21,272 nucleotides of DNA from a virus: IMG/VR virus record IMGVR_UViG_3300025466_000209, positions 1 to 21,272 of that record. The stretch is one strand, 5' to 3'. Position 1 is the first letter of the stretch. Each line of letters begins with the position of its first letter. Both the position numbers and the translations under genes were made by a program. Below, in pieces: positions 14,926-21,203 of the stretch. Below the pieces are notes generated by a model, which saw only the letters and a program-made list of their open reading frames with translations, made no database searches and was not told the DNA's origin.

Positions 14926-14952
14926 GAAGTAACGCACTTAATTGAACATATG

Positions 14953-15905
14953 GTGAGGTGAATGTTAGTGATATAGAAGATCAAGAAGATCTAAACAATC
15001 GTGTAGCTGTTGCAGCTTTCTTTGGTACATTACAAGCAGGATTCTTTAACTTCCATTATTTAAGAGATGTATGGCAGAAAACCACTGAAAAAGATGCTCT
15101 TTTAGGAATTGGTATGACTGGTATAGCTTCTGGTGAGATTTTGAAATACAACTTGGAATATGCTGCTAATACAGCTATGACAGTTAATAGAGACATCTCT
15201 GCTCTTATAGGAACTAATGAAGCAGCTAGAATCACATGTATTAAGCCTTCTGGGACCACTAGTCTTGTATTGGGTACTAGTTCAGGAATTCATGCTTGGC
15301 ATGCTCCTTATTACCTGAGAACAATGAGGTTCAATAAGAATGAAGACATTGCTATGTATCTAGAGATAAATCATCCAGAACTATGTGAAGATGATGTACT
15401 TAGACCAAAAGATACATTATGTGTAAGAATTCCTGTTAAAGCTCCAGAAGGATCTATATTCAGAACAGAGACAGCAATTGATACATTAGAGAGAGTTAAG
15501 AAGTTCTCTACAGAATGGATTAAACCAGGACACATCAAAGGAGATAACACACATAATGTAAGTGCTACAATTTCTATTGATAAAAATAGAATATACACTT
15601 CTATTGACATGTCTGATGGTAAAGGAAATCAGATTACATTATCAGAACAAGGTTGGTTAGATGAATGGAAAGCTGTAGGACTTTGGATGTGGGAGAATAG
15701 AGATGTATACAATGGCTTGTCAGTTTTGAATTATGATGGAGGGAGTTATGTTCAGGCACCTTTTGAAGATATTACAGAAGATCAATATAATGCACTAATT
15801 GGTACATTAAAATCTATAAATCTCATTAAGGTGATGGAACTAGATGATAATGTTGAATTTTCCCAAATAGCCAGTTGTGCTGGAGGAGCTTGTGAAATAG
15901 TATAA
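14953..15905 (+). CDS. nrdJ: Class II ribonucleotide reductase, exon 2
   Basis: This is the C-terminal 317 residues of the reductase. It begins with the two bases that complete the split TGT codon, then EVNVSDIEDQEDL. It includes LLGIGMTGIASGE, CIKPSGTTSLVLGTSSGIH (the conserved PSGTTS motif near the active site), HAWHAPYYLRTMRF, and the C-terminal CAGGACEIV with the Cys pair that transfers reducing equivalents. The ATG-less start at 14958 seen in a simple ORF scan is artificial. The joined protein is 643 residues, somewhat shorter than the 739-residue L. leichmannii enzyme. No other RNR subunit is visible, which fits a cobalamin-dependent class II enzyme. Confidence 0.9.
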
Positions 15906-15916
15906 AACTTAAATAT

Positions 15917-16105
15917 ATGGAAGAAAAGAAAGATTTTGTTAAAGGTGTAGATTATTATCTAGAGAATGGATATGTTATTTTTACAGAGAAGAATCTCAAA
16001 GAGAAAGGAGAATGTTGTGGCAATAAATGTAGACATTGCCCATATGATCCTTTTAATGTAAGAGGTACTACCACTGTGAAAAATAACGATACTCACACCT
16101 CGTAA
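15917..16105 (+). CDS. DUF5522-like cysteine-rich protein
   Basis: The 62-residue protein matches the short DUF5522 family found widely in Bacteroidota. It has YYLENGYVIFTEKNLKEKGE followed by CCGNKCRHCPY, in which the four Cys and one His probably bind a metal. Function of the family is unknown. It follows the reductase by 11 bases and is the last gene before a strong terminator, so it may be expressed with the reductase. The presence of this typical Bacteroidota family supports the host inference. Confidence 0.75.
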   Translation: MEEKKDFVKGVDYYLENGYVIFTEKNLKEKGECCGNKCRHCPYDPFNVRGTTTVKNNDTHTS

Positions 16106-16130
16106 ATTCATTTTGTTTTGATTTTGATTT

Positions 16131-16162
16131 CCCCTGGTGTTTCTACATTAGGGGTTTTTTTT
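16131..16162 (+). terminator. Strong rho-independent terminator
   Basis: CCCCTGGTGT (16131-16140) pairs with ACATTAGGGG (16145-16154) over ten positions, with two G-T pairs, around a TTCT loop. Eight T follow directly. It ends the reductase/DUF5522 operon. Confidence 0.9.
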
Positions 16163-16171
16163 ATTTTAAAA

Positions 16172-16200
16172 TGTCACAAAAAAAGAGTAAATTTGTGACA
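16172..16200 (+). promoter_or_regulatory. recA promoter overlapped by an inverted repeat (candidate operator)
   Basis: TGTCACAAA (16172-16180) and TTTGTGACA (16192-16200) form a perfect 9-bp inverted repeat with an 11-base spacer. The right arm overlaps TAAATTTG (16188-16195), an exact Bacteroidota -7 box. The -33 side would fall in the T-rich tail of the upstream terminator and is not clear. The arrangement, ending 16 bases before the recA ATG, suits a dimeric repressor or activator controlling the downstream operon. The repeat could also form a hairpin in DNA, but most of it lies upstream of the expected transcript start. Confidence 0.65.
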
Positions 16201-16216
16201 ATAAAACAACTAAATT

Positions 16217-17245
16217 ATGGCTAAGGCAATCAAGTCTCAAGAAGGCAATTCTAAGTTCCAAGAAGCATTAGATAAGTTAAATAAAACTTATGGTGCTGGA
16301 ACAGTTTTAACATTAGATTCTAAAACAAGTGGTAATTATGATGCAATCAGTACAGGAAGTATTGGATTTGATCATATTACATTAGGTACAGGTGGATTTG
16401 TAGCAGGTAAGATGTATGAGTTGATGGGTTGGGAAGGTTCTGGTAAATCTACTATTTGTGGACATGCTGTAGCTGAGTGTCAGAAGAAAGGAGGAGTGGC
16501 ATTATATATCGATGGTGAGCATGCTGTAGATAAGAAATACTTTGAAGCAATTGGTGTAGACACTACTAAGATGTTAATTGCTCAACCAAGTTCTGGTGAA
16601 GAAGGTTTTCAAATTGCTATGGATATGATTAACACTGGAGATATTAATCTAGTGATTATTGATAGTGATAGCTCATTGATTCCTAAGAAGGTGTTAGATG
16701 GTGATGTTGGAGATAGCTCTATTGGTAAGAAAGCTTTGTTAAATAGTAATGCATATCCAAAGCTTAAATCTGCTCTATCTGAACATAATGTTTGTGTTAT
16801 TGTAATTAGTCAATATAGAGAGAAGATAGGTATGATGTTTGGTAATCCAACAACCACTCAGGGTGGACATGCTTTGAAGTTTTACACTGATGTAAGGATT
16901 GAGGTGAGTAAGAGTTTAGGTAAGGATGGAGATGTTAATTATGGTAATATCACTAAGGTGAAAGCTACTAAAAATAAAATGTCTGCTCCTTATAGACTAC
17001 ATTCATTTGATATCATTTATGGCCAGGGTATTGATAAAATAGGAGAAGTTATGGAACTTCTTAATGAATTCAATCTAGGTAGGAAATATGGTAAGACCAT
17101 GACATTTAATGATGTGAAGTATGATCTTGATGAATTCAAAGCAATGGTGTTAGATAATGAAGATTTCTATAATGAGATAAAACAAAGTATTATTAACAAA
17201 ATTAATCAAACAGAAGTTAAAACAGAAGAAAATGTTGAAGATTAA
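16217..17245 (+). CDS. recA: RecA recombinase
   Basis: The 342-residue protein aligns by eye with bacterial RecA. The Walker A is GWEGSGKST at residues 71-79, YIDGEHAVD at 98-105 holds the catalytic Glu, and Walker B is LVIIDSDSSLIP. Next come GDSSIGKKALL (as GDSHMG in E. coli), ISQYREKIGMMFGNP at 198-211 and GGHALKFYTDVRIEV (DNA-binding loop 2 and signature). The C-terminal region is short and ends in an acidic tail. It would form filaments on ssDNA for recombination-dependent replication and repair. It heads an operon with its own promoter, followed by dUTPase. An intact RecA may explain why loss of the Sak4-type ATPase is tolerated. Confidence 0.93.
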   Translation: MAKAIKSQEGNSKFQEALDKLNKTYGAGTVLTLDSKTSGNYDAISTGSIGFDHITLGTGGFVAGKMYELMGWEGSGKSTICGHAVAECQKKGGVALYIDGEHAVDKKYFEAIGVDTTKMLIAQPSSGEEGFQIAMDMINTGDINLVIIDSDSSLIPKKVLDGDVGDSSIGKKALLNSNAYPKLKSALSEHNVCVIVISQYREKIGMMFGNPTTTQGGHALKFYTDVRIEVSKSLGKDGDVNYGNITKVKATKNKMSAPYRLHSFDIIYGQGIDKIGEVMELLNEFNLGRKYGKTMTFNDVKYDLDEFKAMVLDNEDFYNEIKQSIINKINQTEVKTEENVED

Positions 17246-17271
17246 CAATTAATTAAATCAAAAAGAACAAT

Positions 17272-17712
17272 ATGGAAGTAAAAATTAAAAAACTTCATAA
17301 AGATGCAAAAATTCCAACTTATGCACAGTATGGGGATGCAGGATTAGATTTATCTGCAGTTAATATAAGCTATCAAGATGATTATATTTCATATAAAACA
17401 GGACTTGCGTTTGAGATCCCTAGTGGTTATGTAGGATTATTATTTCCTAGAAGTAGTAATAGTAATAAAGATCTAATTTTATGTAATTCTGTAGGAGTAT
17501 TAGACTCAGGATATAGAGGAGAAGTAGAATTTAGATATAAGTTAGTTTATAATGGAGGAGCTTCAAGAGGATTACAACATATATATTCTATTGGAGATCG
17601 AGTTGGGCAAATTGTTATCATTCCTTACCCACAAATAACTTTTATTGAAGAAAAAGAATTAGAAGATTCTGAAAGAAGTACTAATGGTTTTGGAAGTACA
17701 GGACTTAAATAA
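17272..17712 (+). CDS. dut: dUTPase
   Basis: The 146-residue protein has all five motifs of trimeric dUTPases in order: GDAGLDL (21-27), PRSS (59-62), GVLDSGYRGEV (75-85, with the catalytic Asp), GDRVGQIVIIP (108-118) and RSTNGFGSTG (135-144). It hydrolyses dUTP to dUMP and pyrophosphate, which keeps uracil out of phage DNA and supplies dUMP. It lies 26 bases after recA. The uracil-DNA glycosylase homologue at 4272 belongs to the same theme. No thymidylate synthase is visible in this window. Confidence 0.95.
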   Translation: MEVKIKKLHKDAKIPTYAQYGDAGLDLSAVNISYQDDYISYKTGLAFEIPSGYVGLLFPRSSNSNKDLILCNSVGVLDSGYRGEVEFRYKLVYNGGASRGLQHIYSIGDRVGQIVIIPYPQITFIEEKELEDSERSTNGFGSTGLK

Positions 17713-17728
17713 AAATTAAAAAGTAATT

Positions 17729-18091
17729 ATGACAAGTGCACAAATATGTAAGATAAAGATATACCAACGTGAATTTCTAGAGACATTTGATAAGAAGCTA
17801 GAGATTGACTGGGAAGCTATGAATGGAATAACTAAGTATGATACAGAAGTTCCTTTAAACACAGAAGAAGCAATGAAAGTTCTACTTGATAATTGCATTA
17901 AGAAGCATGGAGCAGATTTAAATAAGCTCTTAGATAGAAAACGTAAACTTCATCATCATGATTTTATTAATGAGAGACTTGCATTGATAGAATATAGTAA
18001 GACAGTATTTGATAATAACGTAAACAAGATAAAAGCTGCTAAGTTAATTAACAGAGATCGTACATTATTATATCACTTTGCAAACTCTTAG
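17729..18091 (+). CDS. DnaA domain IV-like DNA-binding protein
   Basis: The 120-residue protein lacks an ATPase domain. Its second half resembles the DNA-binding domain IV of DnaA: a basic loop LDRKRKLHHHDFINERLALI, a helix YSKTVFDNNVN, and the final helix-turn-helix IKAAKLINRDRTLLYHF, comparable with the signature LGxDHTTVxHA in DnaA. I infer binding to a specific DNA site, perhaps at the phage origin or as a regulator. The N-terminal 55 residues are not recognised. It lies between dUTPase and the NinG-like nuclease, and ends with TAG one base before the next ATG. Confidence 0.55.
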   Translation: MTSAQICKIKIYQREFLETFDKKLEIDWEAMNGITKYDTEVPLNTEEAMKVLLDNCIKKHGADLNKLLDRKRKLHHHDFINERLALIEYSKTVFDNNVNKIKAAKLINRDRTLLYHFANS

Positions 18092-18092
18092 T

Positions 18093-18521
18093 ATGAAATG
18101 TAAGACATGTGGTAAGAATTCTGAATCAGAATATTGTTTTCAACATAAACCTAGAAAAGCTCTAGCAGCTACTAAAGGATTTAAAGTGAAAGTTCCTGAA
18201 AAAAGTTCTTCAAAACCTATGCAAGATTTCTTTCTATCTATATGGAATAAAAGATTGCATATTTCTGAAGTTAGTGGACGTTATTTAGGTAGAAAACCAT
18301 TGAGTGTATACTTTCATCATATTCTTCCAAAAGAAAAATATCCAGAATATGCATTTGATGAAGAAAATATCATACTTTTGACCCTAGATGAACATACTAA
18401 TGTAGAAAATGACATGTACAAGTATGAAGAAGTGAATAAAAGACGTGACCAATTAAAACTCAAATATGAGAGAATCAAACAGGGAGAGAAAACAGGAGAT
18501 CAAATACAATGTTCAGCTTAA
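18093..18521 (+). CDS. HNH/NinG-like nuclease
   Basis: From the ATG at 18093 the protein has 142 residues. It starts with a zinc ribbon (CKTCGKN, YCFQH), a basic linker, then FFLSIWNKRLHISEVSGRYL and VYFHHILPKEKYPEYAFDEE, followed by NIILLTLDEHTNVEND. The HHILPK, the N before ILLT and the final H fit the HNH fold, and the layout resembles NinG/Rap-type phage recombination nucleases that cut branched DNA. It lacks features of a homing endonuclease and sits in the recombination operon, so a resolving nuclease role is plausible. The end overlaps the PhoH gene by 56 bases, an unusually long overlap here. Confidence 0.7.
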   Translation: MKCKTCGKNSESEYCFQHKPRKALAATKGFKVKVPEKSSSKPMQDFFLSIWNKRLHISEVSGRYLGRKPLSVYFHHILPKEKYPEYAFDEENIILLTLDEHTNVENDMYKYEEVNKRRDQLKLKYERIKQGEKTGDQIQCSA

Positions 18522-19116
18522 TGAAGAACAAAAAGAAGCTAAAAGACTAATCAGAGATAACCAGATAATAATCATCACTGGTAGAGCTGGGTCTGGTAAG
18601 TCATTAGTTTGTGCTCAAACAGCACTTGATTTCTTGTTAAAGAAAGAATGTGACAATATATTTGTCACTAGAGCTACAATTGAAGTGGGTAATTCACTAG
18701 GATTTCTTCCTGGAGGATTAGATGAAAAGTTTAATCCCTATCTAGAGGCTTTCATGGAAAACTTAGCTAAGTGTAAGGAGAAAGAAATTCTAGATAAGCT
18801 AGTGTCTGAAAGTAAGATATTAGCCTATCCTATACAATTTATCAGAGGTAAAACTGTTGATGATGTATTAGTGGTGGAAGAAGCTCAGAACTTAACAAAG
18901 GATCAGATGTTAGCCATCCTCACCAGACTTGGTAAAACTGGTAAAATCATCATCAATGGTGATAATGAACAGAAAGATACTAAGTCTCACGAAAGTGGAC
19001 TCACCTATGCAATTGCTCTATCTAAGAAGATAGAAGAGATTAAGTGGATTAAGTTAAAAGAAAACCACCGTAGTGATATAGTGGGTAAAATCTTAGACTA
19101 TGAGTACGGTAAGTAG
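18466..19116 (+). CDS. phoH: PhoH-like ATPase
   Basis: The 216-residue protein has the PhoH core. VQLNEEQKEAKRLI is followed by Walker A GRAGSGKS at residues 39-46, VTRATIEVGNSLGFLPG with the loop LPGGLDEKFNPYL, Walker B VLVVEEAQ at 134-141, and IIINGDNEQKDT and LKENHRSDIVG near the end. PhoH proteins are RNA or DNA helicase-like ATPases related to superfamily I. Their exact role in phages is unknown though they are very common. The first in-frame ATG at 18466 is used since no later Met precedes the conserved QLNEEQ. It overlaps both neighbours. Confidence 0.88.
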   Translation: MRESNRERKQEIKYNVQLNEEQKEAKRLIRDNQIIIITGRAGSGKSLVCAQTALDFLLKKECDNIFVTRATIEVGNSLGFLPGGLDEKFNPYLEAFMENLAKCKEKEILDKLVSESKILAYPIQFIRGKTVDDVLVVEEAQNLTKDQMLAILTRLGKTGKIIINGDNEQKDTKSHESGLTYAIALSKKIEEIKWIKLKENHRSDIVGKILDYEYGK

Positions 19117-19555
19117 AACAATTGTGTATGTATTATGTATTTTAATATTTACAGTTGGTATTTTTTTATCAGTTAGAGAAAGTAATAACACAATGATCCA
19201 TTCTCAAAATTTCATAATTAATGGTGGTACATTTAATCTAGATGCATATGTAATTATTACAGATGATACAGATGCTGCTGTAAAGTTTGCAAATGATACA
19301 CTAGATCAAGAGTATACCAAAGATGATTTTAAAGCAGGTGGATTAACTCTATGTGATGATCTATGCACTACATTTGTAGTGTGGTTACCAGTTAATAGTA
19401 GTAAGAATACATCTATTGTACATCATGAATTAGTTCATTTAACATATGCAATATTACATGCTGTAGGAATAGAACTATCTCCTGAAACAGATGAAGTGTA
19501 TGCATACGAATTGCAACATTTATCAGAACAGTTTTATAAACAATTAAATCAATAA
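19100..19555 (+). CDS. Membrane-anchored zinc metallopeptidase candidate
   Basis: The 151-residue protein starts with a hydrophobic segment (residues 7-24, TIVYVLCILIFTVGIFLS) that acts as a signal anchor or uncleaved membrane span. The C-terminal part has HHELVHLTYAILHAVG (HExxH at 109-113) followed 19 residues after the second His by TDEVYAYELQHL, whose Glu132 could be the third zinc ligand. This is the pattern of short phage zincin-like proteins with unknown substrate. It would be placed at the inner membrane with the domain outside or inside depending on orientation; two Cys (85 and 89) lie before the motif. It overlaps the PhoH gene by 17 bases. Confidence 0.65.
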   Translation: MSTVSRTIVYVLCILIFTVGIFLSVRESNNTMIHSQNFIINGGTFNLDAYVIITDDTDAAVKFANDTLDQEYTKDDFKAGGLTLCDDLCTTFVVWLPVNSSKNTSIVHHELVHLTYAILHAVGIELSPETDEVYAYELQHLSEQFYKQLNQ

Positions 19556-19557
19556 AA

Positions 19558-19818
19558 ATGAGTCAGTTTTTTTATTCAAGAAAAGATGGAGAAGTTACAA
19601 GAACAGATAGCTTTAACCTAAATAAAGTGATTAGATCTGTAGAGATGGAAGATGGAAATCTTCTAGTGTTGTTAGATGATATGCATGAGCGTTCAGAAAA
19701 TGTTCCTGATATTGATCCTAAGACCAATAAAATGAAAGGAATGAAAAGAGAACGTAAAGTTTATCAATCAGAAATCACTCTTGAAGGAGATGATGTAGTG
19801 AAATTTAGAGCATTGTAA
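19558..19818 (+). CDS. Hypothetical protein
   Basis: This 86-residue protein is not recognised. It has a short strand-turn-strand region (FNLNKVIRSVEMEDGNLLVL, LLDDMHERSE) and a basic patch (KTNKMKGMKRERKVYQ), ending with a final strand (SEITLEGDDVVKFRAL). It looks like a small beta-rich protein. It lies 2 bases after the metallopeptidase and 2 bases before the glycosyltransferase gene, so the three are probably made together. Confidence 0.7.
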   Translation: MSQFFYSRKDGEVTRTDSFNLNKVIRSVEMEDGNLLVLLDDMHERSENVPDIDPKTNKMKGMKRERKVYQSEITLEGDDVVKFRAL

Positions 19819-19820
19819 TT

Positions 19821-20525
19821 ATGAAATACAAGGTAATACTCAAAACTAGTAATAAACATTCTGATAGAGTGTCCAACTGTGTTAACACATGGTTGGGCTC
19901 TCTTGATTATGTTTGTCTTACAGACAAGTTAACAGGAAACTATCCTGAATTCTCTGGATCATTAGATGATGGTTATGAGAGTAATGAGGAGAAGACAGTT
20001 AACTTCATCAATGTAGTGAGATCTACAAGTCAGTTTGATGAATATGATTGGTTAGTGTTTATAGATGATGATGCTATTCTAAATGTTTCTATGTTTGAAT
20101 CGATCATAGAAACATTAGATAAGTCTAAAGTTTATGGCCATAATATGATAGGTTGTTATTCTGGCGATAGAACATTAGCCTATCCCTCTGGAGGATGTGG
20201 ATATTTTATATCCCCTAGTGTTATCAAGGGAACTAGTTCTATGACTAATAAAGGATATGGGTATGAAGATGTTTGTATGGGAAAGTGGCTAGATGAGAAT
20301 AACATTTCTATTGACAGCAGTCTTAAACTGAATGGCTGGTTTCCTTTCCAGTCACATTATACAAAACTATGGGAACAAGGCAGTAAATATGTCCCTACAT
20401 TAATAGCAAGTCTATCTGATAAAGACAGAGACTTTCTAACCAACCATCTAACACATCATTATATAAGACATGTGGCCTTCATGGAGTATATAAATGATCT
20501 TATGAGAAACAAAAAAGCCTCCTGA
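19821..20525 (+). CDS. Fringe-like glycosyltransferase (GT31-type)
   Basis: The 234-residue protein has the layout of Fringe-like glycosyltransferases. The start KVILKTSNKHSDRVSNCVNTW is followed by DYVCLTD, a metal-binding DDD motif (WLVFIDDDAIL, residues 82-84), the acceptor-site GGCGYFISPSV at 124-134, and YEDVCMGKWL at 148-157 with the catalytic acidic residue. The family transfers a sugar from a nucleotide-sugar to a sugar or peptide acceptor using a metal ion. No membrane segment is seen, so it is probably cytoplasmic. Possible targets are phage DNA, virion proteins or host surface precursors; the sequence does not say which. Its last codons form half of the terminator stem. Confidence 0.75.
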   Translation: MKYKVILKTSNKHSDRVSNCVNTWLGSLDYVCLTDKLTGNYPEFSGSLDDGYESNEEKTVNFINVVRSTSQFDEYDWLVFIDDDAILNVSMFESIIETLDKSKVYGHNMIGCYSGDRTLAYPSGGCGYFISPSVIKGTSSMTNKGYGYEDVCMGKWLDENNISIDSSLKLNGWFPFQSHYTKLWEQGSKYVPTLIASLSDKDRDFLTNHLTHHYIRHVAFMEYINDLMRNKKAS

Positions 20526-20542
20526 TTAAAGGGGGCTTTTTT
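20511..20542. terminator. Bidirectional terminator between converging units
   Basis: AAAAAAGCCTCC (20511-20522) pairs with GGGGGCTTTTTT (20531-20542) around an 8-base loop. A tracts on one side and T tracts on the other let it work for both strands. It separates the plus-strand recA operon from the minus-strand genes. Confidence 0.85.
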
Positions 20543-20544
20543 AA

Positions 20545-20616
20545 TTATATATTGCTCTGTTCTAAGCATTTAGGGCAATCACCCTCGTAATAGATATCAT
20601 GTACTGTACAAATCAT
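20545..20616 (-). CDS. Very small CxxC protein
   Basis: A 23-residue ORF (MICTVHDIYYEGDCPKCLEQSNI) starts in an ATGA overlap with the stop of the upstream minus-strand gene and ends just before the bidirectional terminator. The CPKC motif and an extra Cys, with a His, could bind a metal ion. The tight coupling and position support it, but the length is at the limit of what can be trusted. Confidence 0.4.
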   Translation of the reverse strand: MICTVHDIYYEGDCPKCLEQSNI

Positions 20617-20753
20617 TTTGATAATCTTTTTTGTTTCATTGGCCACATAGGACTTTTAAGTCTCTCTTTTGTATCAGCTTCCTTCATAAAGTTGGGAGCT
20701 TTCCTACTAGGAGGTTTTACCTTTGGTGCCTTTCTTGGTTTACCTGCTTTCAT
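20613..20753 (-). CDS. Small basic protein
   Basis: This 46-residue, strongly basic protein begins MKAGKPRKAPKVKPPSRKAP and ends with KQKRLSK. It is proline- and lysine-rich and probably unstructured, which fits a nucleic-acid-associated or virion-internal peptide. It starts 1 base after the stop of the membrane-anchored gene upstream and overlaps the next ORF by an ATGA. No family is recognised. Confidence 0.55.
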   Translation of the reverse strand: MKAGKPRKAPKVKPPSRKAPNFMKEADTKERLKSPMWPMKQKRLSK

Positions 20754-20754
20754 A

Positions 20755-20943
20755 TTATATTGATTTTACTTCTTCTTCAACCTTAGTTACATCTTCTTTA
20801 ACAGTTGTTTCTACATCATTAACTACAGTGTCAATTTTCTTAACATCTGAATCAATGAGATCTTCTTCCTTAATAAAGAAAAATGCACCAACAGTAAATC
20901 CAATAAGACCTCCAACAATCAAAGGGAAAATAAAGTTTAACAT
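20755..20943 (-). CDS. Membrane-anchored coiled-coil protein
   Basis: The 62-residue protein has an N-terminal hydrophobic helix (residues 2-23, LNFIFPLIVGGLIGFTVGAF) and then an acidic, heptad-like segment rich in Val, Asp, Glu and Lys (VKKIDTVVNDVETTVKEDV). This is the layout of a small membrane-anchored protein with a coiled coil, comparable to phage spanin or tail-associated peptides, but no lipobox or Rz-like motif can be proven. It is in the minus-strand operon with the neighbouring small genes, likely the late or structural side. Confidence 0.65.
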   Translation of the reverse strand: MLNFIFPLIVGGLIGFTVGAFFFIKEEDLIDSDVKKIDTVVNDVETTVKEDVTKVEEEVKSI

Positions 20944-20960
20944 AGTTTAAGTTTTTAAGA

Positions 20961-21203
20961 TTATTTTAAATCCTTCCATTGAGATTTTGGAAGAGCTTTC
21001 CACCAAACACAAACATAATCTTCAGGATCAACAGGAATCTTTCCAGATCCACCATTCCATTTGATGTAGGACTTACCTTCACAAAGTTGTGTTTCCTTGT
21101 TCCATTTGGCACAATTAGCACACATAGCTCCTCCTTCAGGAACTACCTTTGCAGCTTTAAATCCTTCATCAAATTGAAGAGATATTTTCTTTTCTTCAGC
21201 CAT
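20961..21203 (-). CDS. Four-cysteine metal-binding protein (HiPIP-like pattern)
   Basis: The preferred start is the ATG at 21203-21201, which overlaps the preceding TAA (TAATG), giving 80 residues. The sequence has EGGAMCANCAKWNKETQLCE and, 23 residues on, DYVCVWWK. Cysteines follow C-x2-C-x9-C-x23-C, which could hold an iron-sulfur cluster or zinc. The pattern recalls small high-potential iron-sulfur proteins, but the spacing is not the classic one. The part between is glycine-rich and includes KIPVDPEDYVC. No known phage function can be assigned. Confidence 0.65.
   Translation of the reverse strand: MAEEKKISLQFDEGFKAAKVVPEGGAMCANCAKWNKETQLCEGKSYIKWNGGSGKIPVDPEDYVCVWWKALPKSQWKDLK

Larger units (their letters stand above)
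14225..14952 (+). ncRNA. Group I intron in the ribonucleotide reductase gene
   Basis: The 728-base insertion interrupts the reductase after codon Leu of FCNL. The 5' exon AATCTCT (14218-14224) pairs with an internal guide GGAGATT (14234-14240), giving the expected U-G wobble at the splice site (P1). The core carries GAATTGCTGGGAA (14252-14264), CAGCAGCC (14292-14299) for P4, and the P7 halves GTTCA-AC-GACTA (14318-14329) and TAGTC-TGAAC (14389-14398), a pattern typical of IA-type introns. A small hairpin follows near 14927-14939. The intron ends in G14952. Joining T14224 to G14953 restores a TGT codon and the frame FCNL-C-EVNVSD. An endonuclease gene lies in the 3' part, beyond P7. Splicing should be self-catalysed with an external guanosine. 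Confidence 0.92.

Noticed and set aside
18372-18379. TACTTTTG inside the NinG-like gene as a promoter for phoH
   Set aside because: No TTTG lies at the right distance upstream; the nearest gives a spacing of about 15 bases, and phoH is already coupled to the upstream gene.
20723-20950. Plus-strand ORFs opposite the minus-strand small genes
   Set aside because: Their low-complexity Ser/Thr composition mirrors the Lys/Glu/Val-rich minus-strand coiled-coil gene, and they lie beyond the terminator without a promoter.
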